DNA of 64,000 nucleotides, from positions 29,955-93,954 of the forward strand of contig JBCDHW010000011.1 of assembly GCA_038749595.1 (NCBI GenBank). Reading direction: 5' to 3'. The notes beneath the pieces are model-generated. The model saw only the letters and a program-made list of their open reading frames with translations. It was not told the DNA's origin and did no database searches. The first letter of the stretch is position 1, and each line of letters starts with the position of its first letter. Positions 33,422-41,667 of this stretch are shown here, piece by piece. The DNA comes from Parvularcula sp038749595 (GTDB lineage: Bacteria; Pseudomonadota; Alphaproteobacteria; Caulobacterales; Parvularculaceae). The translations under genes and the position numbers were made by a program.

Positions 33422-35002
33422 ATGCCTAAGGTCGTCATTTCTGATAAATTAGGCGACGACGCCGTCCGCATTCTCGAGGCGAGGAAGGTCGACGTCCTGT
33501 TTGACCCAAGCCTTGGGAAAGATCCGTCTGCGTTGCAAAAAGCGCTTGCGGATGCTGACGGTCTCGCGATCCGCTCCGCAACAAAAATGAACGCGGAGAT
33601 GATCGCGTCGGCGCCCCAACTCAAGGTCATCGGGCGCGCGGGGATCGGGGTCGACAACATCGACATCGATGCCGCGACCGCAGCCGGGATCGCGGTGATG
33701 AACACGCCGTTCGGCAATGCCGTCACCACCGCCGAGCACGCGATCGCGATGATGTTCGCCGTATCCCGGAATATTCCGCAAGCGGACTCATCGACCAAAC
33801 TGGGTAAGTGGGAAAAGTCCAAGTTCATGGGACGCGAGCTTTTCGGCAAGACTTTGGGGCTTGTCGGGGCAGGGAATATCGGCGGGATTGTCGCCTCCCG
33901 CGCACAGGGCCTGAAGATGAAGGTAATCGCGTTCGATCCCTTCCTAAGTGAGGAGAAGGCGCGCGCGATCGGTGTCGAACTCGTTGAGATTGACGAGCTT
34001 TTGTCGCGCGCAGACTTCGTTTCCTTACATACGCCGCTTACGGATAAAACGCGCAACATCATCGGACGCAAGGCCTTGGAAAATATCCGACCCGGGGCAT
34101 TTATCGTGAATTGTGCCCGCGGCGGTCTTGTTGACGAGGCCGCTTTGGCAGAGGCTTTGGACGATGGACGCGTCGCCGGGGCTGCGCTTGACGTGTTCGA
34201 AGTTGAGCCGGCCACGGACAATCCTCTTTTCGGCCGTGAAAATGTCGTGGTCACGCCGCATCTTGGTGCTTCAACGCAGGAGGCGCAGGAGAACGTCGCG
34301 GTGCAGATCGCTGAGCAGATTGCTGACTACCTCCTGACTGGCGCCGTCCAAAACGCGCTGAATATGGCGTCCGTGAGTGCCGAAGAGGCGCCGCGGCTAA
34401 GGCCGTTTATCGACCTCGGCGAAAAACTCGGCAGTCTCGCCGGGCAATTGTCCGAAGGCGCCATAACGGAGATTTCCGTGCGGTTCGCCGGGTCGATCAG
34501 TGAGCTGAAGGCCGGGCCGATTATGTCGGGCGTGGTCAGTGCTGCGCTGAAACCACAGTTGGCGACGGTCAACGCCGTCAACGCAACAGCGCTCGCCAAA
34601 GACCGAGGTATATCAATAAGCGAAGAAAAAACAGAGACATCTCCAAACTTCGACAGCACGCTGAGCGTCACAGTGAAGACGGCCACATCGTCTTTTTCCG
34701 TAACCGGAGCGATGTTCGGCGGGGAGCCACGGATTGTCCGGATCGGCGATGTCCGTCTTGAATCAAACATCGCGCCGTGCATGCTGTTCGTGGTCAACGA
34801 GGACAAACCAGGTTTCATTGGCGCCCTTGGTTCCGCGCTCAGCAAGATGTCGTTGAACGTGGCCACGTTCAACCTCGGTCGTCAAGAAGAGGGCGGCGAC
34901 GCGATGGCGCTGCTCGCGCTCGATTGTTGTCTTGACGACCTGTCCGTAGACGGAATTCGCAAGCTCCGGCTGGTCAAACGTGCCGAAGCACTGAGGTTTT
35001 AA
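33422..35002 (+). CDS. serA: D-3-phosphoglycerate dehydrogenase
   Basis: First step of serine synthesis. 526 residues, the long form: an N-terminal split substrate domain, NAD fold GLVGAGNIGGIVASRAQ, the catalytic NCARGGLVDE and the HLGASTQEAQENVA region. An ASB (intervening) domain and a C-terminal ACT domain (PCMLFVVNEDKPGFIGALGSAL) suggest serine feedback control. A ribosome site AGGATCTCCTT precedes the ATG. Only 4 bp separate it from serB. Confidence 0.97.
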   Translation: MPKVVISDKLGDDAVRILEARKVDVLFDPSLGKDPSALQKALADADGLAIRSATKMNAEMIASAPQLKVIGRAGIGVDNIDIDAATAAGIAVMNTPFGNAVTTAEHAIAMMFAVSRNIPQADSSTKLGKWEKSKFMGRELFGKTLGLVGAGNIGGIVASRAQGLKMKVIAFDPFLSEEKARAIGVELVEIDELLSRADFVSLHTPLTDKTRNIIGRKALENIRPGAFIVNCARGGLVDEAALAEALDDGRVAGAALDVFEVEPATDNPLFGRENVVVTPHLGASTQEAQENVAVQIAEQIADYLLTGAVQNALNMASVSAEEAPRLRPFIDLGEKLGSLAGQLSEGAITEISVRFAGSISELKAGPIMSGVVSAALKPQLATVNAVNATALAKDRGISISEEKTETSPNFDSTLSVTVKTATSSFSVTGAMFGGEPRIVRIGDVRLESNIAPCMLFVVNEDKPGFIGALGSALSKMSLNVATFNLGRQEEGGDAMALLALDCCLDDLSVDGIRKLRLVKRAEALRF

Positions 35003-35006
35003 GGCA

Positions 35007-35882
35007 ATGGCCACCCACGCCGTTCTTCTTCTTGGGCCGAGGGCGCCAGAAGCTTTGCGCATGGCGATGCGTAAGCTGAAGGTTCCGTTCAGGGATATGA
35101 GCGCGACGGCCGCCGAGGTGCACTTGGATGAAGAGCCGGCCCAGCGGGCGGCCGAGGCGTTGCGTGCGCAAGGCGGCTTTGATGTCGTCTGTATACCGCT
35201 CGAAAACCGCGAAAAGAAGATGCTTCTGGCCGATATGGACTCGACCATCGTCGCCGAAGAAACCCTCGATGAACTCGCGGATGCCTTTGGTTTTGGCGCG
35301 CAAGTCCGTAAAATCACTGACCTTTCGATGCGCGGCGAACTGAACTTTGACGAAGCGCTGCGCCGCCGCGTCGGTTTGCTGCATGGTGTTGAGATTACCG
35401 CAGCGGCGAACGCCATTCGTGCCCGTACACAGATCAACGAAGGCGCGGTGACACTCGTTCGGACGATGCGCGCGCGAGGCGCCCACACGGCGCTCGTCAC
35501 CGGAGGCTTCGATGTGTTCGCAGGGCCCCTCGGTGAAGAGGTGGGCTTTCACGATGTCTACGCCAACAGGCTTCGTTCAGCCGACGGTGTGCTGACCGGA
35601 GAGGTGGCTGAGCCGATCCTCGGGCCCGCCGCGAAAGCAGAGCGCCTCAATGCTCTGTGTAAAGAGCATAATACTGCGCCCACGGATGTTATAGCTGTCG
35701 GTGACGGCGCCAACGACAAAGGAATGATCGAAGCGGCGGGCCTTGGCGTTGGCTACCGGCCCAAGCCCGTGCTCGCCAAAGTCTCGGATGTTGTCCTTGA
35801 ACACGCGGATTTAACAGCGCTTTTATCGATCCAGGGCATTCCCGAAGTCGACTGGACCAAGCCGACCACGGTCGCGTTCTAA
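35007..35882 (+). CDS. serB: Phosphoserine phosphatase
   Basis: Last step of serine synthesis. 291 residues, HAD family: nucleophile Asp76 in LADMDSTIVAEETLDELA, then ALVTGGFDVFAGPL and the metal-binding GDGANDKGMIEAAGLGVGY. An N-terminal segment of about 70 residues is ACT-like. Together serC-serA-serB form a complete pathway from 3-phosphoglycerate to serine in one tight operon. Confidence 0.96.
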   Translation: MATHAVLLLGPRAPEALRMAMRKLKVPFRDMSATAAEVHLDEEPAQRAAEALRAQGGFDVVCIPLENREKKMLLADMDSTIVAEETLDELADAFGFGAQVRKITDLSMRGELNFDEALRRRVGLLHGVEITAAANAIRARTQINEGAVTLVRTMRARGAHTALVTGGFDVFAGPLGEEVGFHDVYANRLRSADGVLTGEVAEPILGPAAKAERLNALCKEHNTAPTDVIAVGDGANDKGMIEAAGLGVGYRPKPVLAKVSDVVLEHADLTALLSIQGIPEVDWTKPTTVAF

Positions 35883-35895
35883 GACGGCAACGCGC

Positions 35896-36783
35896 CTAGG
35901 CCTTAAGCCCGATCTCCGCCAACCGTTCCGCGAGAAACGCGCCGCCGGTGATATCCGGCGCCTCAGTCCCGTCGCGAAATTGCGGGAAAACCGACAGCAT
36001 CGCGTCCTGCCTCGGGTGCAAAAAGAACGGCATCGAGTAGCGCGAGACGTTCGGGCCGTCTGGGTTCACCACCCGGTGGGTCGTCGCGGGGATCGTGTTG
36101 TTGGTGATCCGCGCCAGCATATCGCCCGCGTCAGCGATGATGGCGTTGGGCGGCGCCTCGATCGCGCGCCATTCGCCTTCACGGTCGAGAAGTTCGAGAC
36201 CTGCCGCAGAGGCCGACACGAGCAGCGTGATCAGGTTGATGTCCTCATGCGCGGCCGCCCGAACCGCGTCGGGGTCAGCTGTTTCGGCGATTGGTGGATA
36301 GTGCAGTAGGCGGAGGACCGAGTTCCCTCCGGAGGCCATATCGTCGAACGTGCCGCGCGGGACATCGAGCGGCCTGGTCAGCGCGCGCAGAAGATCCAAG
36401 CCAACGCGGTCGAGCTCACCGTACAGCCAGCCGATGGCCTCGCGGAAATGCGCCGGCTTTTCTGGCCAGACGTTGGGGAGAATGGCATCGCGGCCAACGT
36501 GCCAAAACTCCTTGAGATCAGGGACAGGGTTATCCTTCGCATTCTCCGTACCAAAGCGCGTATAGCCGCGCTGGCCGCTGGTGTCGGTGATGTAGGCCTC
36601 CTTCTCTGCGGTGGGCAGCGCGAAAAAGGCTTCAACGGCGTCATAAGAAGCCTGGAGCTGCGAAAGATCGACACCGTGGTCGACGAGGACAATGAAGCCG
36701 GTATCCGTCAGAGCACGGAAGAGCACGTCGGCATCAATGCCGTCGCGCAATGACAAAATGGGAACGATCGGTGCGTGAGCCAT
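35896..36783 (-). CDS. 2-oxoglutarate/Fe(II) oxygenase, isopenicillin N synthase-like
   Basis: About 295 residues. The N-terminal DIOX_N pattern is VPILSLRDGID, TGFIVLVDHGVDLSQLQ and AYITDTSGQRGYTRFG. The core iron site is His-x-Asp in AAHEDINLITLL with a distal His in TTHRVVNPDGPNVSRYSMPFFLHP, which also supplies the Arg and Ser that bind 2-oxoglutarate. The ATG at 36783 follows AGGTGG; a GTG at 36792 is an alternative. The substrate cannot be inferred; such proteins are common and mostly uncharacterised. Confidence 0.9.
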   Translation of the reverse strand: MAHAPIVPILSLRDGIDADVLFRALTDTGFIVLVDHGVDLSQLQASYDAVEAFFALPTAEKEAYITDTSGQRGYTRFGTENAKDNPVPDLKEFWHVGRDAILPNVWPEKPAHFREAIGWLYGELDRVGLDLLRALTRPLDVPRGTFDDMASGGNSVLRLLHYPPIAETADPDAVRAAAHEDINLITLLVSASAAGLELLDREGEWRAIEAPPNAIIADAGDMLARITNNTIPATTHRVVNPDGPNVSRYSMPFFLHPRQDAMLSVFPQFRDGTEAPDITGGAFLAERLAEIGLKA

Positions 36784-36827
36784 GGCCGCCACCTAGCAAA
36801 GGCACGATCCGGCGCAAACCCGCTGCG

Positions 36828-37334
36828 TCAGCGGAGCGCTTTATCCAATGCTGCGAGCAGCTTTTCCGTGCGTTTCTTGTTCACGCCCAAGTCCGAATAA
36901 CCGACGCGGGAGCGAGAATAGACAGCAATCGTGCTGCCGCTTTCGATGGGGATCACCACGGCGTCGACGTCATCTTTAAAGCCAAACACGGGAACGGTCG
37001 CGACAAACCGGACGGCTCTTTCCGCGTCATCGGTGGCGATTTCCGAGAAGGCCCGCTCTGACTTGATGACCGTGAGAAGCGTCGCGAAGACTGCTTCGGG
37101 TGATTGCGCGAATTGCGGCGCTGGTGCGTCGGCGGTTGTGTTGCCGAGTAGATCGGTAGGGGCCACCAGAAATGTGTTGGGCGAGCTGGGGCGCTCCAGC
37201 GTTTGAAAATCGATGGGGTTAGTCATGGTTGTGGTCTCCACTTGCCGGTCACCGCTGGCGCATCCGGTGGCGAGAAGAACCGCGACCAGCATCGCTGCGC
37301 GCCGCGAAAGTGTGGGTCGGCCAAGGGGCATCAC
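36828..37334 (-). CDS. DUF1499 lipoprotein
   Basis: 168 residues. Lipobox ATGC near residue 25 follows a basic and hydrophobic N-terminus. The body matches DUF1499: SPEAVFATLLTVIKSERAF, RAVRFVATVPVFGFKDDVDAVVIPIE, then SRSRVGYSDLGVNKKRTEKLLAAL. Function unknown; predicted membrane-anchored and periplasmic. 44 bp upstream of the oxygenase on the same strand. Confidence 0.8.
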   Translation of the reverse strand: MMPLGRPTLSRRAAMLVAVLLATGCASGDRQVETTTMTNPIDFQTLERPSSPNTFLVAPTDLLGNTTADAPAPQFAQSPEAVFATLLTVIKSERAFSEIATDDAERAVRFVATVPVFGFKDDVDAVVIPIESGSTIAVYSRSRVGYSDLGVNKKRTEKLLAALDKALR

Positions 37335-37425
37335 GTTCTCCCGAATAGGTTGGCCGTGTCTGGCACGAGCCCGCCGCGCGCGCTAGGTGGCACGCTGACC
37401 GCGCGAAATGCTGAAGGAACAGCCC

Positions 37426-38640
37426 ATGAGCTTCGTCACCCACCTCGAATGCAGCATGACGGGAGAGCACTACCCCGCCGGTGAGCCGATTGGCCTCTCG
37501 AGCGCGGGGCGCCCGGTGATCGTGCGGTACGATCTGGACCGTGCGAAGGACACGTTGACGAAAGAGGTGCTCCGTGAGCGGACAGAAGGCTTTTGGCGCT
37601 ACCGCGAGCTGCTTCCTGTTCAGCAGGCGGAGAACCGGGTGAGCCTTGGTGAGGTGATGACGCCGATCCTCCGGTTTGAACGGACGGAAAAACGTCTAGG
37701 GACGGAAGGCCAACTCTTGGTCAAGGACGAGGGGCGGCTTCCTACGGGCTCGTTCAAGGCGCGCGGTCTCGCCCTGGCCGTGTCCATGGCGAAGGAATTT
37801 GGCATCGCGCATATGGCGATGCCGACGAACGGCAACGCCGGCGCTGCGCTTGCCGCATATTGCGGGGCGGCGGGTATCCGCGCGACGGTCTTTTGCCCGG
37901 ATGATACGCCCCAAGTGAACATCGACGAGATCGCTTTTCAGGGTGCGGATGTTTATCGGGTCAACGGCCTCATCAATGATTGCGGTAAGATTGTCGGTGC
38001 GGGGAAGGAATCCGTCGGCTGGTTCGACGTTTCGACCTTGAAAGAGCCCTACCGGATTGAGGGCAAGAAAACGATGGGGCTGGAGCTGGCTGAGCAGCTC
38101 GGGTGGGAGCTGCCGGATGTCATCTTCTACCCAACCGGCGGCGGGACGGGTCTGATCGGCATGTGGAAGGCGTTTGATGAGCTCGAACAGATGGGTTTCA
38201 TCGGATCGCACCGTCCACGGATGGTTGCTGTCCAAGCCTCAGGCTGTGCGCCGATCGTGAAGGCTTTCGAGGAAGGCGAGGAGCATGCCCCGCTGTGGGA
38301 GAACGCTTGGACGGCCGCTGCGGGTATCCGCGTGCCGGTGGCGGTGGGCGATTTCCTGATCCTCCGTGCCGTGAGGGAATCAGGCGGCTTCGCCATCGCC
38401 GTGGATGAAGACGACATCTTTGCGTCGTGGACGGAGTTTTCGCAGGAAGAGGGCTTCCTCCTCTGCCCCGAAGGTGCCGCAACCTACGCCGCCTACAAAC
38501 AGGCCTTGAGCGACGGCCGCGTAAAGCCACACGAACGCGCACTCCTCTTCAACTGCGCCACAGGCCTCAAATACCCGATGAAAGCCCCCGTACACGACCT
38601 CGACCGCAACCAACCGATCGACTACGGACAATTTGGGTAA
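37426..38640 (+). CDS. Threonine synthase-like PLP enzyme
   Basis: 404 residues. It has the fold-type II PLP pattern with Lys111 in GSFKARGLALAVSM, the phosphate-binding PTNGNAGAALAAYCG and a glycine loop PTGGGTGLIGMWKAF. The N-terminus (FVTHLECSMTG) recalls the zinc-ribbon-like start of archaeal-type threonine synthases. It may convert O-phosphohomoserine to threonine, or be a paralogue, since many alphaproteobacteria also carry a longer thrC. ATG at 37426 with AAGGA upstream. Confidence 0.85.
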   Translation: MSFVTHLECSMTGEHYPAGEPIGLSSAGRPVIVRYDLDRAKDTLTKEVLRERTEGFWRYRELLPVQQAENRVSLGEVMTPILRFERTEKRLGTEGQLLVKDEGRLPTGSFKARGLALAVSMAKEFGIAHMAMPTNGNAGAALAAYCGAAGIRATVFCPDDTPQVNIDEIAFQGADVYRVNGLINDCGKIVGAGKESVGWFDVSTLKEPYRIEGKKTMGLELAEQLGWELPDVIFYPTGGGTGLIGMWKAFDELEQMGFIGSHRPRMVAVQASGCAPIVKAFEEGEEHAPLWENAWTAAAGIRVPVAVGDFLILRAVRESGGFAIAVDEDDIFASWTEFSQEEGFLLCPEGAATYAAYKQALSDGRVKPHERALLFNCATGLKYPMKAPVHDLDRNQPIDYGQFG

Positions 38641-38645
38641 ACAAA

Positions 38646-38680
38646 AAAACGGCCTGGCTGAATTCCGCCGGGCCGTTTTT
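38646..38680. terminator. Bidirectional rho-independent terminator
   Basis: A 13-bp stem (38646-38658 with 38667-38679, one G-U pair) has an 8-base loop, an A-run on the left and a T-run on the right. It sits between the convergent threonine synthase-like and ferredoxin reductase genes and should serve both. Confidence 0.85.
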
Positions 38681-38701
38681 GGTGTTTTCTCTGCATGACG
38701 C

Positions 38702-39532
38702 TTAGCCTGCAAACGCCTTTTCGATCACGTATTCGGCGGGGGCGTTGTTGGAGCCCTCTTTGAGGCCGGCTTTGTCGAGGAGGGCGGCGGTGTCGGTGAT
38801 CATCTCCATGGAGCCGCAGATCATCGCCCGGTCTGTTTCGGGGTCTAGCGGCGGCACGCCCAGTTTTTCAAACAGCTCGCCGCTTTCGATCAATGACGTG
38901 ATGCGGCCCATTTGCGGGTAGTCTTCGCGGGTGCAGGACGTGAAGTGCTTCAGCTTGCCCGGCGCTTCTTCGCCGACCAGGGGGTCCTCGGCCAGGCCAG
39001 CAACGATTTCCCGCGAGTAGTCGAGCTCCGCCACATCGCGGCAGGTGTGGGTGACGATCACCTCTTCGAATTTCTCATAGGTCTCCGGCTCGCGCACCAA
39101 GCTGGCAAAAGGCGCGAAGCCCGTGCCGGTCGAGAACATATAAAGCCGCTTGCCCGGGGTCAGGGCATCAAGCACCAGGGTCCCCGTTGGCTTTTTACCG
39201 AGCAAAACGTCGTCACCGGGCTGGATCGACTGGAGTATGCTGGTCAGCGGGCCGTCAGGAACTTTGATCGAGTAGAACTCAACCTCTTCATCCCAAGCGG
39301 GGCTGGCGATCGAGTAGGCACGCAGAAGCGGCTTCCCGCTGTCCTGCATCAGACCCATCATAATGAACTCACCGGAGCGGAACCGGAACGCCGCCGGGCG
39401 CGTCAAGCGGAATTTGAACAGCCGATCGGTGTAGTGGTGAACCGACAGGACCTTTTCAACGGTCGCCAGCTTCGGGTTCACAGCAGGCTTGGGGGCAACA
39501 GCACTTTCGCTCACGGGCACGTCTTTCTTCAT
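38702..39532 (-). CDS. fpr: Ferredoxin--NADP(+) reductase
   Basis: 276 residues of the bacterial FPR family, moving electrons between NADPH and ferredoxin or flavodoxin. The FAD-binding region is FRFRSGEFIMMGL, then RAYSIASP; the NADP-binding part includes YMFSTGTGFAPFASLV. The C-terminus (AEYVIEKAFAG) differs from plant-type enzymes by lacking the stacking Tyr at the end. Monocistronic. Confidence 0.95.
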   Translation of the reverse strand: MKKDVPVSESAVAPKPAVNPKLATVEKVLSVHHYTDRLFKFRLTRPAAFRFRSGEFIMMGLMQDSGKPLLRAYSIASPAWDEEVEFYSIKVPDGPLTSILQSIQPGDDVLLGKKPTGTLVLDALTPGKRLYMFSTGTGFAPFASLVREPETYEKFEEVIVTHTCRDVAELDYSREIVAGLAEDPLVGEEAPGKLKHFTSCTREDYPQMGRITSLIESGELFEKLGVPPLDPETDRAMICGSMEMITDTAALLDKAGLKEGSNNAPAEYVIEKAFAG

Positions 39533-39732
39533 CGTTTGCTGCGGTGCACATAGTCATTCGCCGAGACGTTGGCCAGACTTGCACCACTTAAGATCAATTC
39601 TCAGATATCGTGCGGAACAGCGCGGTGGCCAGCCCTGATTTGTGCTTTCTGTTTTTCGTTGCAGTTCCCAATGGCGAGCTGATTGAGATGCTCACAGGGT
39701 GTTGAGCGCAGGTAAGGGTGGGGAGCACTGGC

Positions 39733-40677
39733 GTGAAATTCTTTGTGGTCGGTTTGCTGGTTCTGGCTGTGGTGCTCGTCGGCCTCGCGGTGCTGGAGAG
39801 CAGCACCCTCCAGCGGCAGGCGCGGGACCATCCGCCTCCGGGCATATTCGTGAACCTTGGCGATCGCGCGCTGCATACCCAATGCGCAGGCGACGCCGAT
39901 GCGCCGCTTCTTCTTCTTGAGACGGGCGCGGGTGCAAGCTCCCTCGACTGGGCCAGTGTGATGCCTCTCCTGGCGCGCAACTTCCGGGTCTGCGCCTATG
40001 ACCGCGCGGGGTTTGGCTGGAGCGAACGGGCGCCAGGCGCCCGCAGCTTTGACGCCATTGCGGCAGACTTCGACGCGTTTTGGGAGGCGGTGGCCCCGGG
40101 TCGCGATGCGATCCTTGTCGGACATTCGCTAGGCGGATTGTTCGTCCAAGGATATGCCCGCCGTTATCCCAATCGTGTGCGCTCTATCGTGATTGTCGAC
40201 GGCCTCGAGCGTCAATTGGCCGGCGCGATGGTTGCGCAATCGGAAAGTCAGGTTCCCATCCTTCGCCTCGGCGCTGCTTTGTCCCGACTGGGTATTCCCC
40301 GGCGCCTTTCACTGGGCAAGGTACCCGCGAATGCACCGCAAGAGGTCCAAGATGCGATGCGCGCGCGGCTCTACCGTGCGGGATCAATCGCAACCGTCGC
40401 CGACGAAGCGGAAGCGCTCGGCGGCATGCTGGGTGAGATCGATGCTTTGCCGCCTCTGTCAGATGACCTCCCGGTCCTGGTGCTCGCGCGGTCGGCGCCG
40501 CGGGATGCGGAAGGCTTCGAAAAAGATTGGCAGGATGCCCAAGCGCGGCTTGGTCAGCTTACAGACCAAACCGAACTGACGATCTTACCTACCGAGGATC
40601 ATCACCTCCAATTCGCAGCGCCCGAACAGGTCGCAGCCCAGATCACCGCGCATGCTCAAAGCGACGCCGTCCCATAG
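39733..40677 (+). CDS. Alpha/beta-hydrolase with N-terminal membrane anchor
   Basis: 314 residues. The GTG at 39733 follows GGGGAG and yields a first segment KFFVVGLLVLAVVLVGLAVL that is a membrane anchor or signal peptide. Hydrolase core: the oxyanion region LLLETGAGASSLDW, YDRAGFGWSERAPG and the nucleophile Ser in VGHSLGGLFVQGYA. The catalytic His is probably in EDHHLQFAAPEQ. Substrate unknown. Confidence 0.88.
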   Translation: MKFFVVGLLVLAVVLVGLAVLESSTLQRQARDHPPPGIFVNLGDRALHTQCAGDADAPLLLLETGAGASSLDWASVMPLLARNFRVCAYDRAGFGWSERAPGARSFDAIAADFDAFWEAVAPGRDAILVGHSLGGLFVQGYARRYPNRVRSIVIVDGLERQLAGAMVAQSESQVPILRLGAALSRLGIPRRLSLGKVPANAPQEVQDAMRARLYRAGSIATVADEAEALGGMLGEIDALPPLSDDLPVLVLARSAPRDAEGFEKDWQDAQARLGQLTDQTELTILPTEDHHLQFAAPEQVAAQITAHAQSDAVP

Positions 40678-40749
40678 GCCCCCTTGGCAGCCCCGAAAAA
40701 ACGTGGCCTACCAGGTCATCTAAACGCCTAAGCCGCAGAGGAGCTCGCC

Positions 40750-41661
40750 ATGGCTGATGTCACCTTCAAAGACCGCGTCGCTATTGTAACTGGCGCGGGC
40801 GCAGGCCTTGGGCGGTCCCATGCTTTGGCGCTGGCGAAGCGCGGGGTGAAGGTTGTGGTCAACGACCTTGGCGGCACGGTTGCGGGCGAGGGCGGCTCGG
40901 TTGGCCCGGCGGAGGCTGTGGCGAACGAGATCCGCGACGGCGGCGGCGAGGCGATCGCGAACGGCGCGTCGGTGACGGATCCCGAGGGCGTCGCCGCGAT
41001 GGTCGGTGAAGCGGTCGATGCGTTTGGTCACGTCGATATCCTCGTCAACAATGCCGGGGTGCTCCGTGATAAGAGCTTTTCAAAGATGTCCCTCGACGAC
41101 TTCCGATTCGTTCTCGATGTGCACCTGATGGGCTCGGTCACCTGCACCAAGGCGGTATGGGACCACATGCGTGAGCGGCAGTACGGCCGGATCGTCATGA
41201 CCTCCTCAAGCTCCGGCCTCTACGGCAACTTTGGCCAGTCGAACTACGGCGCGGCGAAGATGGGCCTCGTAGGGCTGATGAATGTTCTGCATATTGAAGG
41301 TATCCAAAAGGGCATCCACGTAAACACCCTGGCGCCGACAGCGGCGACACGGATGACCGAGGGGCTGATCCCTGAGCCAATGCTGAAGCTGATGACGCCG
41401 GAGAGCGTGACGGCCGCACTTCTGACGCTTGCGTGCGATGAGGCGCCCTCACGGCTGATCTTGGCCGCAGGCGCGGGCGGCTATGCAGCGACGCGGATTA
41501 CGGAGACGGACGGTATTTCTCTGGCCCCTGATGATCAGTTGCCTGAGAATATCATGGCGCAGATGGAAGCTATCCTCAACGAAGATGGCGAGCAGATGCT
41601 CGAGGAGGGATCGGGGCAGACGATGAAGTTCCTCAACAAGGCAATGGCGCGCCAGGGCTGA
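40750..41661 (+). CDS. Short-chain dehydrogenase (peroxisomal multifunctional-enzyme-like)
   Basis: 303 residues. It has the SDR nucleotide-binding TGAGAGLGRSHALALAKRG, NNAG, and catalytic Ser and Tyr-x3-Lys (TSSSSGLYGNFGQSNYGAAK). Length and the KVVVNDLGGTVAGEG segment match the 3-hydroxyacyl-CoA dehydrogenase domain of 17-beta-HSD type 4. A role in beta-oxidation of acyl-CoAs or steroid-like compounds is likely. AGGAG lies before the ATG. Confidence 0.92.
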   Translation: MADVTFKDRVAIVTGAGAGLGRSHALALAKRGVKVVVNDLGGTVAGEGGSVGPAEAVANEIRDGGGEAIANGASVTDPEGVAAMVGEAVDAFGHVDILVNNAGVLRDKSFSKMSLDDFRFVLDVHLMGSVTCTKAVWDHMRERQYGRIVMTSSSSGLYGNFGQSNYGAAKMGLVGLMNVLHIEGIQKGIHVNTLAPTAATRMTEGLIPEPMLKLMTPESVTAALLTLACDEAPSRLILAAGAGGYAATRITETDGISLAPDDQLPENIMAQMEAILNEDGEQMLEEGSGQTMKFLNKAMARQG

Positions 41662-41667
41662 GGAAGA